In this document: positions 10,201 to 18,072 of the stretch, one piece after another
How positions within the stretch are numbered: the first letter of the stretch is position 1
Layout: each line of letters starts with the position of its first letter
DNA from: DASXMT01 sp963812965
GTDB lineage: Bacteria > Actinomycetota > Acidimicrobiia > Acidimicrobiales > RAAP-2
NCBI GenBank assembly: GCA_963812965.1
Contig: CAWEXG010000009.1
Span: 1 to 24,917, forward strand
Length of the DNA: 24,917 nt
Direction: 5' to 3'
Position numbers and translations under genes: made by a program
The notes under the pieces: model-generated
What the model saw: only the letters and a program-made list of their open reading frames with translations
Databases searched by the model: none
Told to the model about the DNA's origin: nothing

Positions 10201-11269
10201 GGTGGTGGCGGGATGGGAAGACCGGTGCCCTGGAGGTTGAGCGTGGTGTTGTTGTTGGTGCTCCCTGCCACTTGGTAGGGGTAACCGCCACCGTTGAGCG
10301 GACCCTCGGCTAGGCCACAGGAACTGTCCTGGTGCATGCCGGTGAAGTCGGGGATGTTGTAGTTCGGACGCCGAGAGCGTCACGACGCCGGTGCTGGTGT
10401 TGTAGGGCGCAGTGGACTGGAAGATCATGTTGATCGGGGTCGACAGGCACTGGGCGGTGACCGGCGTGGTGACGTCGAGGGTGTAGGAGAGGCTGTCGTT
10501 GAGCGTGATGTCGCCGTTGGAGTTGATCGAACCGGTGGCCGTGCCCGGGTCGACCTCGTCCATGAGGTAGTTGGTGCATCCCGCCGGCCGCTGCGCTGCA
10601 GACGTTGTCCTGAACCGGCAGGGTCAGCGTTGCATCGGTGATCGCACCGGTCAGCGGAGCCACGGTGCCAGTGAGCGTGGTGGTGGTCTGGGCCGGGAAG
10701 GGCTGCGAGGTCCCGGGCGGTGTCGAGAGCACCGTCCAGCTGCCCGAGGTCATGTTGAGCGAGAACGGCTCGGTGCCACCATTGCCGGCATAGAGCGTGA
10801 GCTGCCCCGAGGTAGCCGTATCAGCTGGCGGCGTCGGTGACGGTGACCGCAAACGTGGCCGTGGCGTTCGTCGTGGGCGTGCCTGACAGCACACCGGTCG
10901 ACGAATCCAGGCTCAGCCAGCTGGGCAACGTGGAGCCCGAGGCAACGCCCAGGTGTAGCTCCCGGTCCCACCAGTTGCAGCCAGGGTGGTGCTGTAGGGG
11001 GTGTTCAGCGGGGCCAAGGGCAGTGGCGAGGTCGTGGTCACTGATAGCGGGGTAGCCGCACTGGCGGCAGTCACCCCAATCCCGGCCACCGAGCCGGCGA
11101 TCACTCCTACGACCAGGAGCGTTGCCGCTATGGCCGCGAAAAACCGGCGGGCAAAGCCGCCGGTGAAGTGAGAATTACGTGACTCTGCGTGGGAAAAACT
11201 TAGGGAGTTACTCCCCCACCCCCCCCCCGCGAGAACTTTCCCAGATTGAGAATTTCTCAGCCTGAGCAT
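7272..11269 (-). pseudogene. Large secreted Ig-like / propeller-repeat protein, left paralogue, multiply frameshifted
   Basis: This is the homologue of the intact gene at 11743-15603, in the same domain order. ATG 11269 leads in frame through a run of ten G (minus strand) to the signal peptide ARRFFAAIAATLLVVGVIAG. A putative Ig domain (SVTTTSPLPLAPLNTPYSTT) follows, then a domain with SFNLNMTSG-like text, an Ig-like segment, LIPGTHTLTIEYSGDPVYAP, an immunoglobulin-type segment WQVSTNGGKTFTNIAG and six C-terminal propeller units, ending VGIAP-stop at 7272. The reading switches frame about ten times (near 10945, 10590, 10360, 9780, 9620, 9480, 9290, 8890, 8690, 8570, 8430, 8060, 7870 and 7510), so no full protein is made as sequenced. 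The intact sister has none in 3.9 kb. Real decay after duplication is therefore likely, although read errors in a repeat cannot be excluded. Confidence 0.8.
11219..11228 (-). repeat. Homopolymer G10 tract in the 5' end of the left paralogue
   Basis: Ten consecutive C on the plus strand (G on the coding strand) lie between the upstream ATG at 11269 and the signal peptide. With ten, the ATG is in frame with the protein. One base more or less would break the frame. Confidence 0.7.
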
Positions 11270-11430
11270 CGCGGGTTGCTGCTGTGTTGCGACGTCCCCG
11301 GAACATGTACATCCCCCTGCTTTCGCTTGGTTAGTAAATCTGGTGTTTCGTGCTGTCTCGATCAGATGGTACACACTCTTCGTTTCCCAAACTGGTCGCG
11401 ATGGCATCTAACTCCAGGTACTTCAACTTG
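11270..11430 (-). promoter_or_regulatory. Conserved leader upstream of left paralogue
   Basis: This block is nearly identical to 15764-15945 upstream of the right paralogue, apart from a 15-nt difference near 11325. It reads open in frame with ATG 11269 from GTG 11373 or further upstream (text YHLIETARNTRFTN), so it could be either an untranslated leader or part of a longer N-terminus. It contains the short palindromic word gatgtacatgtt. It does not match a riboswitch I recognise. Confidence 0.5.
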
Positions 11431-11571
11431 TCAAGCGCAACGTGTCAACAGGCATCGTGACCAGGGCACGCGTATCGAGGTGTGGACTTCGTCCAGGAGG
11501 CCTTCGTTCAGACGTGGTCATCTTTACGTGGGGAAAGGTATGACGCCCCAGTCTGTACCGGAAGACTGCGT

Positions 11572-11596
11572 GGCCCCCCGTCCGGGGTTAGGGGGC
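11572..11596. repeat. Conserved G/C stem-loop, right copy
   Basis: Identical over 25 nt to 7061-7085, with GCCCCC (11573-11578) pairing with GGGGGC (11591-11596). It lies between the terminator of the right gene and the leader of the left gene on the minus strand. Confidence 0.45.
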
Positions 11597-11682
11597 AGGG
11601 GGCCACACACGCTGAGCCGGTTCCCGAGCTGGCGGCTGGGTTCCTGTGGCGTTCTGTTGGTGTTTCTGTGTCCGTGGGCGTC

Positions 11683-11714
11683 GTCCCTGGGGCCAGAAAC
11701 AAGCTCCCAGGGAC
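11683..11714 (-). terminator. Terminator hairpin of right Ig/propeller gene
   Basis: GTCCCTGGG pairs with CCCAGGGAC (9 bp, 14-nt loop), 29 bp past the stop codon. Compared with the left copy (CCCTGAG/CTCAGGG), one pair has changed on both sides (A-T to G-C), so the pairing is conserved. Confidence 0.7.
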
Positions 11715-11742
11715 AGCGAGCCACACGTCCTTCTTGAAGTCC

Positions 11743-12500
11743 CTACGGTGCGATGCCGACGATCGGGGCAGTGGTGGCGCCAACCGCAGATCCGTTAAAC
11801 GGAGCGTTGCCGAAGGTGAAGATGCCGCCGTCTTGGGCTCCGATCCAGTAGCCGCCTCCGCCTGGGGTGGGAGTGAGGCCGACAACCGGGGCGTTCGACT
11901 GACCGGCGGCAGATCCGTTGAAGGTCGCATCGCCGAAGGTGAAGACGCCTCCGTCCTTGGCAACCAGCCAGTAGCCGTTGCCCGAAGGTGTAGCTGCCAT
12001 GCCGACAACGGGGGCGTTCAAGTGCTGGCCACCTTCTGAGCCGAGGAACGTGGCGTCGCCGAAGGTGAAGATGCCGCCGTCAGAGGCAACCAGCCAGTAG
12101 CCCTGGCCGTCTGAGGTTGGTGCCATGCCGACTACCGGCTGGTTCAGGTGCTGGCCACCTTCTGAGCCGTAGAAGGCGGCGTCACCGAAGGTGAAGATGC
12201 CTCCGTCGGCTGCCACCAGCCAGTAGCCCTTGCCGTCAGGGGTTACTGCCATGCCGACGATGGGGGCGTTCAGGTGTTGGCCACCTTCCGATCCGTAGTA
12301 GCCGGCGTCGCCGAAGGTGAAGATGCCTCCGTCAGCGCCGACCAGCCAGTAGCCCTTGTTGTCAGGCGTTGCCGACATGCCGACGATAGGAGCGTTCAAC
12401 GGTTGACCGGCTTCAGAGCCGTAGTTCCCGGCGTTGCCGAAGGTAGTGACCGTGCCGTTGGACGCCACGACCCGATAGCCGGTGGTCGACGCAGCGATGA
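11743..12500 (-). repeat. Six 126-bp coding repeats (propeller units)
   Basis: The 3' end of the right gene consists of six tandem units of about 126 bp. The cagccagtagcc words at about 11968, 12094, 12220 and 12346 are exactly 126 bp apart. The middle units are nearly identical in DNA, so recombination between them is likely. The broken left gene has the same six units at about 7290-8010. Confidence 0.85.
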
Positions 12501-15500
12501 CCGTCAACGTGGCCGGATTGGTGGTTGCGTCAGGACCAGCGCCGTTGGTGAACACGGCTTGGTACTCGTTGCCGTTGTCTGCGGCCGTGGTGGCTCCGGT
12601 GGTGTAGGAGTTCGATGTTGCACCGGCGATGTTGGTGAAGGTCTTCCCTCCGTCCGTAGACACCTGCCACCGTACGGTTGGGGTGGGGTCACCACTGGCA
12701 GCGGCCGTGAAGGTCGCTGCCGCTCCGGTCGAGGCTGTCTGGTTCGTTGGCTGGGTGGTCACCGATGGCGCGGTTCCCACTTGGAACGTGACCGGAGCAG
12801 ACGTCTGGGCCGGTGTCGGACCGCCGCTCCATACTGCGGTCAGCGTGTGGTCGCCAACGGCCAGGGACGTCGTGGTGAGGGTGGCGATGCCGGCACTGGG
12901 ACTACCGCAACTCGTGCTTGGAACACCGACGGTCCCAATGTCGGTGGTCCCGTCGAAGAAGTCCACCTGGCCCACGATGCAATCCGAAAAGTAATCCGAA
13001 GGGGTCGGATATACCGTGGCGGTCAGGGTCGCCGGCGCACCGACCAGAGCCGAACCAGCCGGGCTCGTCGTGAGCGCGGTGCCAGATACCTCGACCTGTT
13101 GCACAACGGCAGGTACCGTCGGGTCGGCCGGGTTGCAGGCATAGGAGTTGCCACCCTCCGATAGGGTGAAGCTGAGGGAAGAGACCGCCACGGGGACCAC
13201 CGTCCCTGGCGTGCCAGAGATGGGCACGGTGGTGGAAAGTCCGGTCCAACTCAGAGAGTCGGTGCCGTTGGCCTCCGTCGGGGTCACCAGAGGTGGCGTG
13301 ATCGTGACCCCGCCGGGAGCGAGCCCGATGGTGGCATTGCTCAGAGGCAAGCCATCACCAACGAGGTTACCCCCGCCTGGGTCGATGTTGAGCGTCAGAT
13401 CCAGAGCACTGACTGGCACGGTCGAACCGCTTGGCGCCAGGTTTGGCACGGTGGCCACGGCTACCACCGACGCATTAAGCGTTGGTGTGCCCGCAGCATC
13501 GGTCTGACAGACGAACGGCGTACCAGGCGCGGCTGGCGCCACGGTGAACGTCTGGGAGTAGGAGCCCGGAGCGTAGATCGGGTCACCGGAGTAGCTGATG
13601 GTGAGCGTGTGGGTACCGGGGATCAGTCCTGCGGTGCTGAAGTAGAATGTGCCGACCGTATCGATCTGGGTACCCGTCGTGCCCACCCCCACGCCGTCTA
13701 CCTGGTATGTCAACGTACCTAACGGATCCGGCACACTGAAGTCTGCGTAGGGATAGTCCTCAGCCTGAACGTAGACAGAGGGGACAACAATGTATCCCTG
13801 CGGCACAGGTGTCGTGGGGATCGAATTCTGGATGGTGAACGAAACCGGTACCCTGCTCCCGTAGGTCATGGTGAACGCGCCGATGGTCTCGGGCGCCCCG
13901 CTCTGCGTTGAAAGGTTGGAGTTGAACGGGCTGTCGGACTCGGTGCAGCTGGTGGCACTGGTACAACTCCCGTTGTACAGAGTCGCACGGACCTGTTGGG
14001 GACCGGGACCGGTGACGGTGCCAGTGACGGCGCCGGTGTCGTAGGCGATGGCCACCTCGAGGTCGATGGTCAAGGACTGTCCTGGAGCCAGCGAGAACGC
14101 GCTCGCTTCCGTGCCGCACGGCGGGGTGCCCGAACCGCTGTAGAAGTACGTGGGCACACGGTTGCCGGCACTGGCGCTAGTACTCAAAGGACACCAGTTC
14201 CCTGCGCTGTCCTGGTAGTCAACGGTGATGTCGTCTGTTCTGGCCCCGTTGAAGAACCGCAGAGAGAAGTAGAGATCGTTGCTCCAGTTCGCACCCGTCC
14301 CCGGGTTGGCGAGGGTCACCGGCATCGGAGTGGGGGTGGGCGACGACATCGCAACCGTGGCTGGGACGCTCATCGTGACCGACGGCAGTGGTTGGATAGC
14401 AAATGGCACGGCTGGCGAAGTGCTGCCGGAGTAGTTGAAGCCACCGGAGTAGGCCGCCGTCAGTTGGTTGATCTGGCTCGGCAAGGTCGTTGTGGTGTAG
14501 GTGGCAACGCCGTTGCTGACCGGTTCGGTAGCGATCACGTTGCCGTTGGCCACGAAGTTCACGCTGCCTGTGGCATCGGTGGCCGTGGTACTGCCGGAGC
14601 TGATCGTGTCAGTCAACGTCACCGACGTTCCCTGAAGCTGCGGGCTGGCGAGGCTTGCCGTGAGCACACTCGTGCTGGTCTTGCCCGGTGGTGGCGGGAT
14701 GGGGAGGCCAGTGCCTTGGAGGTTGAGCGTCGTGTTGTTGTTGGTACTCCCTGCCACTTGGAATGGATAACCGCCACCGTTGAGCGCACCCTGCGCTATG
14801 CCACAGGAGTTGGTACCGCCATCGGGGTTCCCGTCCGTACCCGTGAAGTCGGGGATGGTGTAGTTGGATGCCGAGAGCGTCACCTCGCCGGTGCTGGCGT
14901 TGTAGGGCGCGGTGGACTGGAAGACCATGTTGATCGGGGTCGACAGGCACTGCTCGGTGACCGGCGTATAGACATCGAGCTCGTAGGACAGGCTGTCGTT
15001 GAGCGTGATGTCGCCGTTGGAGTTGATCGAGCCGGTGGTCGTACCCGGGTTGACCTCATTCATGAAGTAGTTGGTACACCCACCCGCGGCAGCGCTGCAG
15101 ACGCCGTCTTGGACGGGCAGGCTCAGCGTGGCGTCGGTGATCACACCAGTGAGTGGCGCAACGGTGCCAGTGAGCGTCGTAGTCGTCTGGGGTGGGAACG
15201 GTTGCGAGGTCCCGGGCGGTGTCGACAACACTGTCCACGATCCAGACGTCATGTTGAGCGAGAACGGCTGTTCACCGCCGTTGCCGGCGTAGAGGGTGAG
15301 CGATGCGGACGTGGCGGTGTCAGCAGGGGTGGCCAAGTCGGTGACAGTGACCGAGAAGGTGTAAGTGGCGTTCGTGGTGGGTGTGCCTGACAGCACCCCG
15401 GTCGAGGAATCCAGACTCAGCCAGCTGGGCAACGTGGAGCCCGAGGCAACGCTCCAGGTGTAGCTCCCGGTCCCACCAGTTGCAGCCAGGGTGGTGCTGT

Positions 15501-15603
15501 AGGGGGTGTTCAGCGGGGCCAAGGGCAGTGGTGACGTGGTGGTCACCGACAGCGAGCCGGCCGCACTGGCAGCACCCACCCCAATCCCGGCCACCACTCC
15601 CAC
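11743..15603 (-). CDS. Large secreted Ig-like protein with C-terminal propeller repeats
   Basis: A 1286-codon open frame encodes an exported, Thr/Ser/Gly-rich protein. The first canonical start in frame, GTG 15603, gives only half a signal peptide. The hydrophobic stretch really begins upstream (ARRFFAAVAATLLVVGVVAG, to about 15650), so translation must start earlier, at a non-canonical codon or at ATG 15763 across a G-run. Domains from that GTG: putative Ig (about 18-105), a Cys-containing domain (about 106-310), Ig-like repeats including TGSVNFVANG, a segment with LIPGTHTLTISYSGDPIYAP, VGQVDFFDGTTDIGTV, then WQVSTDGGKTFTNIAG. Residues 1035-1286 are six 41-42-residue repeats (GYWLVAADGGIFTFGDAAFY type), probably six propeller blades. 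No LPxTG or membrane anchor ends the protein. A surface or secreted adhesion/structural role is a guess; no enzyme motif is seen. Confidence 0.8.
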   Translation of the reverse strand: MGVVAGIGVGAASAAGSLSVTTTSPLPLAPLNTPYSTTLAATGGTGSYTWSVASGSTLPSWLSLDSSTGVLSGTPTTNATYTFSVTVTDLATPADTATSASLTLYAGNGGEQPFSLNMTSGSWTVLSTPPGTSQPFPPQTTTTLTGTVAPLTGVITDATLSLPVQDGVCSAAAGGCTNYFMNEVNPGTTTGSINSNGDITLNDSLSYELDVYTPVTEQCLSTPINMVFQSTAPYNASTGEVTLSASNYTIPDFTGTDGNPDGGTNSCGIAQGALNGGGYPFQVAGSTNNNTTLNLQGTGLPIPPPPGKTSTSVLTASLASPQLQGTSVTLTDTISSGSTTATDATGSVNFVANGNVIATEPVSNGVATYTTTTLPSQINQLTAAYSGGFNYSGSTSPAVPFAIQPLPSVTMSVPATVAMSSPTPTPMPVTLANPGTGANWSNDLYFSLRFFNGARTDDITVDYQDSAGNWCPLSTSASAGNRVPTYFYSGSGTPPCGTEASAFSLAPGQSLTIDLEVAIAYDTGAVTGTVTGPGPQQVRATLYNGSCTSATSCTESDSPFNSNLSTQSGAPETIGAFTMTYGSRVPVSFTIQNSIPTTPVPQGYIVVPSVYVQAEDYPYADFSVPDPLGTLTYQVDGVGVGTTGTQIDTVGTFYFSTAGLIPGTHTLTISYSGDPIYAPGSYSQTFTVAPAAPGTPFVCQTDAAGTPTLNASVVAVATVPNLAPSGSTVPVSALDLTLNIDPGGGNLVGDGLPLSNATIGLAPGGVTITPPLVTPTEANGTDSLSWTGLSTTVPISGTPGTVVPVAVSSLSFTLSEGGNSYACNPADPTVPAVVQQVEVSGTALTTSPAGSALVGAPATLTATVYPTPSDYFSDCIVGQVDFFDGTTDIGTVGVPSTSCGSPSAGIATLTTTSLAVGDHTLTAVWSGGPTPAQTSAPVTFQVGTAPSVTTQPTNQTASTGAAATFTAAASGDPTPTVRWQVSTDGGKTFTNIAGATSNSYTTGATTAADNGNEYQAVFTNGAGPDATTNPATLTVIAASTTGYRVVASNGTVTTFGNAGNYGSEAGQPLNAPIVGMSATPDNKGYWLVGADGGIFTFGDAGYYGSEGGQHLNAPIVGMAVTPDGKGYWLVAADGGIFTFGDAAFYGSEGGQHLNQPVVGMAPTSDGQGYWLVASDGGIFTFGDATFLGSEGGQHLNAPVVGMAATPSGNGYWLVAKDGGVFTFGDATFNGSAAGQSNAPVVGLTPTPGGGGYWIGAQDGGIFTFGNAPFNGSAVGATTAPIVGIAP

Positions 15604-15711
15604 AACCAGGAGCGTTGCCGCTACGGCCGCGAAAAACCGGCGGGCCAGGCCGCCGGAAAGGTGAGATTTTGGTGACTCTGTGTGGGAAAAACTTAGGGAG
15701 TTACTCCCCCA

Positions 15712-15720
15712 CCCCCCCCC
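15712..15720 (-). repeat. Homopolymer G9 tract in the 5' end of the right paralogue
   Basis: There are nine C on the plus strand at the place where the left copy has ten. From ATG 15763 the reading reaches TAA just after the tract. A length of 8 or 11 would join it to the signal peptide and the 1286-codon frame. Confidence 0.7.
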
Positions 15721-15763
15721 GCGAGAACTTTCCCAGATTGAGAATTCTTCTCAGCCTGGGCAT

Positions 15764-15945
15764 CGCGGGTTGTTGCTGTGTTGCGACGTCCCCGGAACAT
15801 GTACATCCCCCTGCTTTCGCTGTAGTGAGTGAAACTGTGTTGGTAAATCTGGTGTTTCGTGCTGTCTCGATCAGATGGTACACGCTATGCGTTTCCCAAA
15901 CTGGTCACGATGGCATCTAACTCCAGGTTCTTTATCTTGTCAAGC
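15764..15945 (-). promoter_or_regulatory. Conserved leader upstream of right paralogue
   Basis: This leader is nearly identical to the left leader (11270-11430), with a 15-nt insertion near 15822-15836 and a 2-nt change next to an inverted repeat GAGAA/TTCTC (15741-15753), which both copies keep. The promoter presumably lies here or just upstream; hexamers are not clear. Confidence 0.5.
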
Positions 15946-15950
15946 ACAAA

Positions 15951-16164
15951 TTACTGCAGCAGAGCCAAATCGGTGCGGGAGCTGGGGGTCCCAGAGGAAC
16001 CGAAGGGATCTGGAGGCAGTTCCAACGACCCGAATCATCGCGGTCGTACCGGGGTCCAGGGAGCCGAGCCGCTCAGCGCACTGACGACCCTCCGTCTCCT
16101 CAGGGGCCGCCATGGTACTGGTAGCCGATCGGACAGTCGCCTACTCCACTGTGGTCCGACGTGG
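15951..16164. other. Intergenic gap without recognised content
   Basis: Between the right leader and the stop of the small membrane protein I see no convincing gene, hairpin or repeat. Open frames here have no recognisable protein text. Confidence 0.4.
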
Positions 16165-16785
16165 TCATCCACCATGATCCGACGAGGTGCCGGTAACACG
16201 AGTCAAGGAACGGCGCGTGGCGGAGTTGGTGTAGTCGATGCTGCGACTTGCAGAGCCGACGGGCGTGAAGGAAACCTCAACGAAGGGTTTGCCCAGCACT
16301 GTTGTGGAGATCGCGCATTCCCGGTAAGGAGCTCCGAGAGGCCCGATCTTTCCCGTCTCGATCGTCCAACAGTGATCGACCGGCACGCCATTGGCGTTCA
16401 CCGGTTCGCGGCTCAACGTGACCAGAGCATGCTGTGCTTGCTGCTCGGCGCCCGAGTCCGACCACATGGCTACTGGCAAGGAAAACCAGAAGGTCCAGGC
16501 GGCGGCAAGCAAGCCGAGGATGCCGACCGTGACGGCGAATGTCCAACAGTCTCTGCGCCCTGGTCTGAAGCAGGCAAAGATCCAGCTACATCCAGCCAGA
16601 ACGAGCCCAATGCCAAGCACGATGAGCATAGGTACGACCAACGACCCGCCCGGGCTCGGCAACACCCAGCCCACGTAGCCGAGAACGATCCCGACAACCA
16701 GAGCCAGGACAACGGCTATCGCCGAATGTCGACGAGACGGTACCGGGTCCTCTACCTTGTCCAGCTCGGCCACAGTCTGAACCAC
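16165..16785 (-). CDS. Small membrane protein, unknown function
   Basis: The gene encodes 206 residues with three hydrophobic helices: IAVVLALVVGIVLGYVGWVL (about 22-41), VPMLIVLGIGLVLAGCSWIF (about 51-70) and FAVTVGILGLLAAAWTFWF (about 83-101). An extracytoplasmic C-terminal half of about 100 residues follows, with two cysteines (HCWTIETGKIG and YRECAIS) that could form a disulfide. I do not recognise a family. GTG 16785 starts 3 nt after the ATPase stop, so the two genes are surely co-transcribed and perhaps translationally coupled. No frameshift is present. Confidence 0.65.
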   Translation of the reverse strand: MVQTVAELDKVEDPVPSRRHSAIAVVLALVVGIVLGYVGWVLPSPGGSLVVPMLIVLGIGLVLAGCSWIFACFRPGRRDCWTFAVTVGILGLLAAAWTFWFSLPVAMWSDSGAEQQAQHALVTLSREPVNANGVPVDHCWTIETGKIGPLGAPYRECAISTTVLGKPFVEVSFTPVGSASRSIDYTNSATRRSLTRVTGTSSDHGG

Positions 16786-16788
16786 AGA

Positions 16789-18072
16789 TCAAGCTCCGAA
16801 CAGAACGGCGGGGATGACCGCTATGCCGTCGGGGCGACGGTACGCGTGGGCACCGGCCGTGATGACGGCGGCGTCGAGGAGGTCGTCGCCCAATTGCTCG
16901 CGAAGCCAAAGGAGGTGACGTACGTCGGCTGGTCCTGGAACGCCGTCGAGCTTTACTTCGAGCGCCACGACACGTTGGTCGCGGCGCTCGATGATGAGGT
17001 CGACCTCATGGTCCCCATCTCGGGTCCGCAGGTGGTGCACGGTGGCCTCGCTCGCCTGGGCATAGACCCGGGCACTCAAGGTCACGAGCGACTCGAACAG
17101 CGCCCCGAGAAGCGTCCCGTCGCGGGGGATGTCGGGCCCGGCGCTCTGCCCGCGCAAGAGGGCACCGGCATCCACGCCGACGAGGTGGGCGGCCAGAGCG
17201 GGGTCGGCAAGGTGGTGCTTTGGGGCTTGGGTGAGCCGACGCAGGTGGTTGCGGTTCGGTACCCAACCAGGGACCGGATCGAGCAACCACAGCTGGGAGA
17301 GGACATCTCGATAGGCGGTCGTTGTGGTCTTGGCGGGTTTGGTGATCTCCCCGGCCGTGGCTGCATCGAGGAGTGAGTTGTAACTCGTTGTCGTCGCGGT
17401 GGCCGCGGCGTACGCGGACAACCAGGCGTGCAACGTGGCGGGACGGCGTACCTGCAGGCCCTGCTCGGGGAAGTCGCGTTCGACCACGCGGGCGAGGTAG
17501 CTCTCGATCTGGGCTCGCCGTGCTCGCTCCGCCAGCGGCCGGATGCCGGGGAACCCCGACGCGAGGATCTCGTCGACGTAGTCGCGCATGACGATGTCGC
17601 TGTCCCCACTGATCGCCGGTCGCTCGCCGGCGAGCATGGCGCCCAGTCCGACGGCTGGCTCGGCCAGGCCGCGCTCGGCCAGGCTGAGGGGGCGCATGCG
17701 AACTTGGACGATGCGTCCCGCCCCCGAGTGCGCAGGCTCCTCGGTGGGCTCGGCGCTGCCGGTGAGGAGGAATCGCCCTGGAGGAGCCCCGGCGTCGACA
17801 CGGCGTCGGACGACGTCCCAGATGGGCGGGTGGCGCTGCCACTCGTCGATGAGGACCGTGCCGTCTGCGACGTCGATCATCGAGGGATCGGCGACGAGGA
17901 CCTCGCGTTGCCCCGGGTCGTCCAGCTCGAAGACCCTGTCCGCTCGCCGGGCCGCCGTCGCCGTCTTGCCGACACCCCGGGCGCCCTCGAGGGCCAGGGC
18001 CGGCAGATCCGCCATCAGGGTGTCGAGTTCGGCGTCAGCGATGCGGCGGTGGTACTCCACGCCTCGCACCAT
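16789..18072 (-). CDS. AAA-type ATPase with DUF4143 C-terminal domain
   Basis: This 427-residue ATP-binding protein belongs to the widespread AAA_14/DUF4143 group. Walker A is GARGVGKT (30-37), Walker B VLIDEWQ (73-79) and a sensor-like FLLTGSA (101-107). The DUF4143 region carries a winged-helix-like middle (SYNSLLDAATAGEITKPAKT), and the C-terminus has a nuclease-fold signature (EVDLIIERRD then VALEVKL; Asp358, Glu372, Lys374). The family's biological role is not settled; some members sit near toxin-antitoxin or defence genes. The start is ATG 18072 (GTG 18069 is also possible). It lies inside the last of four 23-bp-spaced direct repeats with no ribosome site, which suggests autoregulation or a leaderless message. 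It is followed immediately by the membrane protein gene. The frame is intact. Confidence 0.85.
   Translation of the reverse strand: MVRGVEYHRRIADAELDTLMADLPALALEGARGVGKTATAARRADRVFELDDPGQREVLVADPSMIDVADGTVLIDEWQRHPPIWDVVRRRVDAGAPPGRFLLTGSAEPTEEPAHSGAGRIVQVRMRPLSLAERGLAEPAVGLGAMLAGERPAISGDSDIVMRDYVDEILASGFPGIRPLAERARRAQIESYLARVVERDFPEQGLQVRRPATLHAWLSAYAAATATTTSYNSLLDAATAGEITKPAKTTTTAYRDVLSQLWLLDPVPGWVPNRNHLRRLTQAPKHHLADPALAAHLVGVDAGALLRGQSAGPDIPRDGTLLGALFESLVTLSARVYAQASEATVHHLRTRDGDHEVDLIIERRDQRVVALEVKLDGVPGPADVRHLLWLREQLGDDLLDAAVITAGAHAYRRPDGIAVIPAVLFGA

Larger units (their letters stand above)
6915..11437. repeat. Left copy of tandem 4.5-kb duplication
   Basis: This unit carries a trailing noncoding block, a large minus-strand gene and a leader. 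It is matched throughout by the adjacent unit 11438-15950. Shared landmarks in the same order include tcgtgaccagggcacg, gtccggggttaggggg, tccctacgg at the stop, the 126-bp propeller repeats, the signal peptide, the G-run and cttgtcaagc. The exact edges are uncertain by a few tens of bases. Unequal recombination or duplication of one gene with its flanks is the simplest origin. Confidence 0.85.
11438..15950. repeat. Right copy of tandem 4.5-kb duplication
   Basis: Second unit of the tandem pair, with the intact gene. The downstream noncoding block (11440-11742) and the leader (15640-15950) both align with the left unit. The leader copies look more alike than the coding regions do. Confidence 0.85.

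Noticed and set aside
11743..12500. CRISPR array
   Set aside because: The 126-bp regular repeats are coding propeller units with no short repeat/unique spacer pattern.
13996..15390. Long plus-strand open frame (464 codons) opposite the intact Ig gene
   Set aside because: Arg/Gly/Val-rich text without domains, exactly antiparallel to a recognisable coding region; a GC-driven shadow.
15640..15945. Known riboswitch (c-di-GMP or c-di-AMP type) in the paralogue leaders
   Set aside because: Conserved core motifs of those classes are not visible; only general conservation and short hairpins are seen.
15859..17376. Plus-strand open frame of 505 codons
   Set aside because: It spans an intergenic gap and lies opposite the membrane protein and ATPase, both of which have clear family or membrane features.
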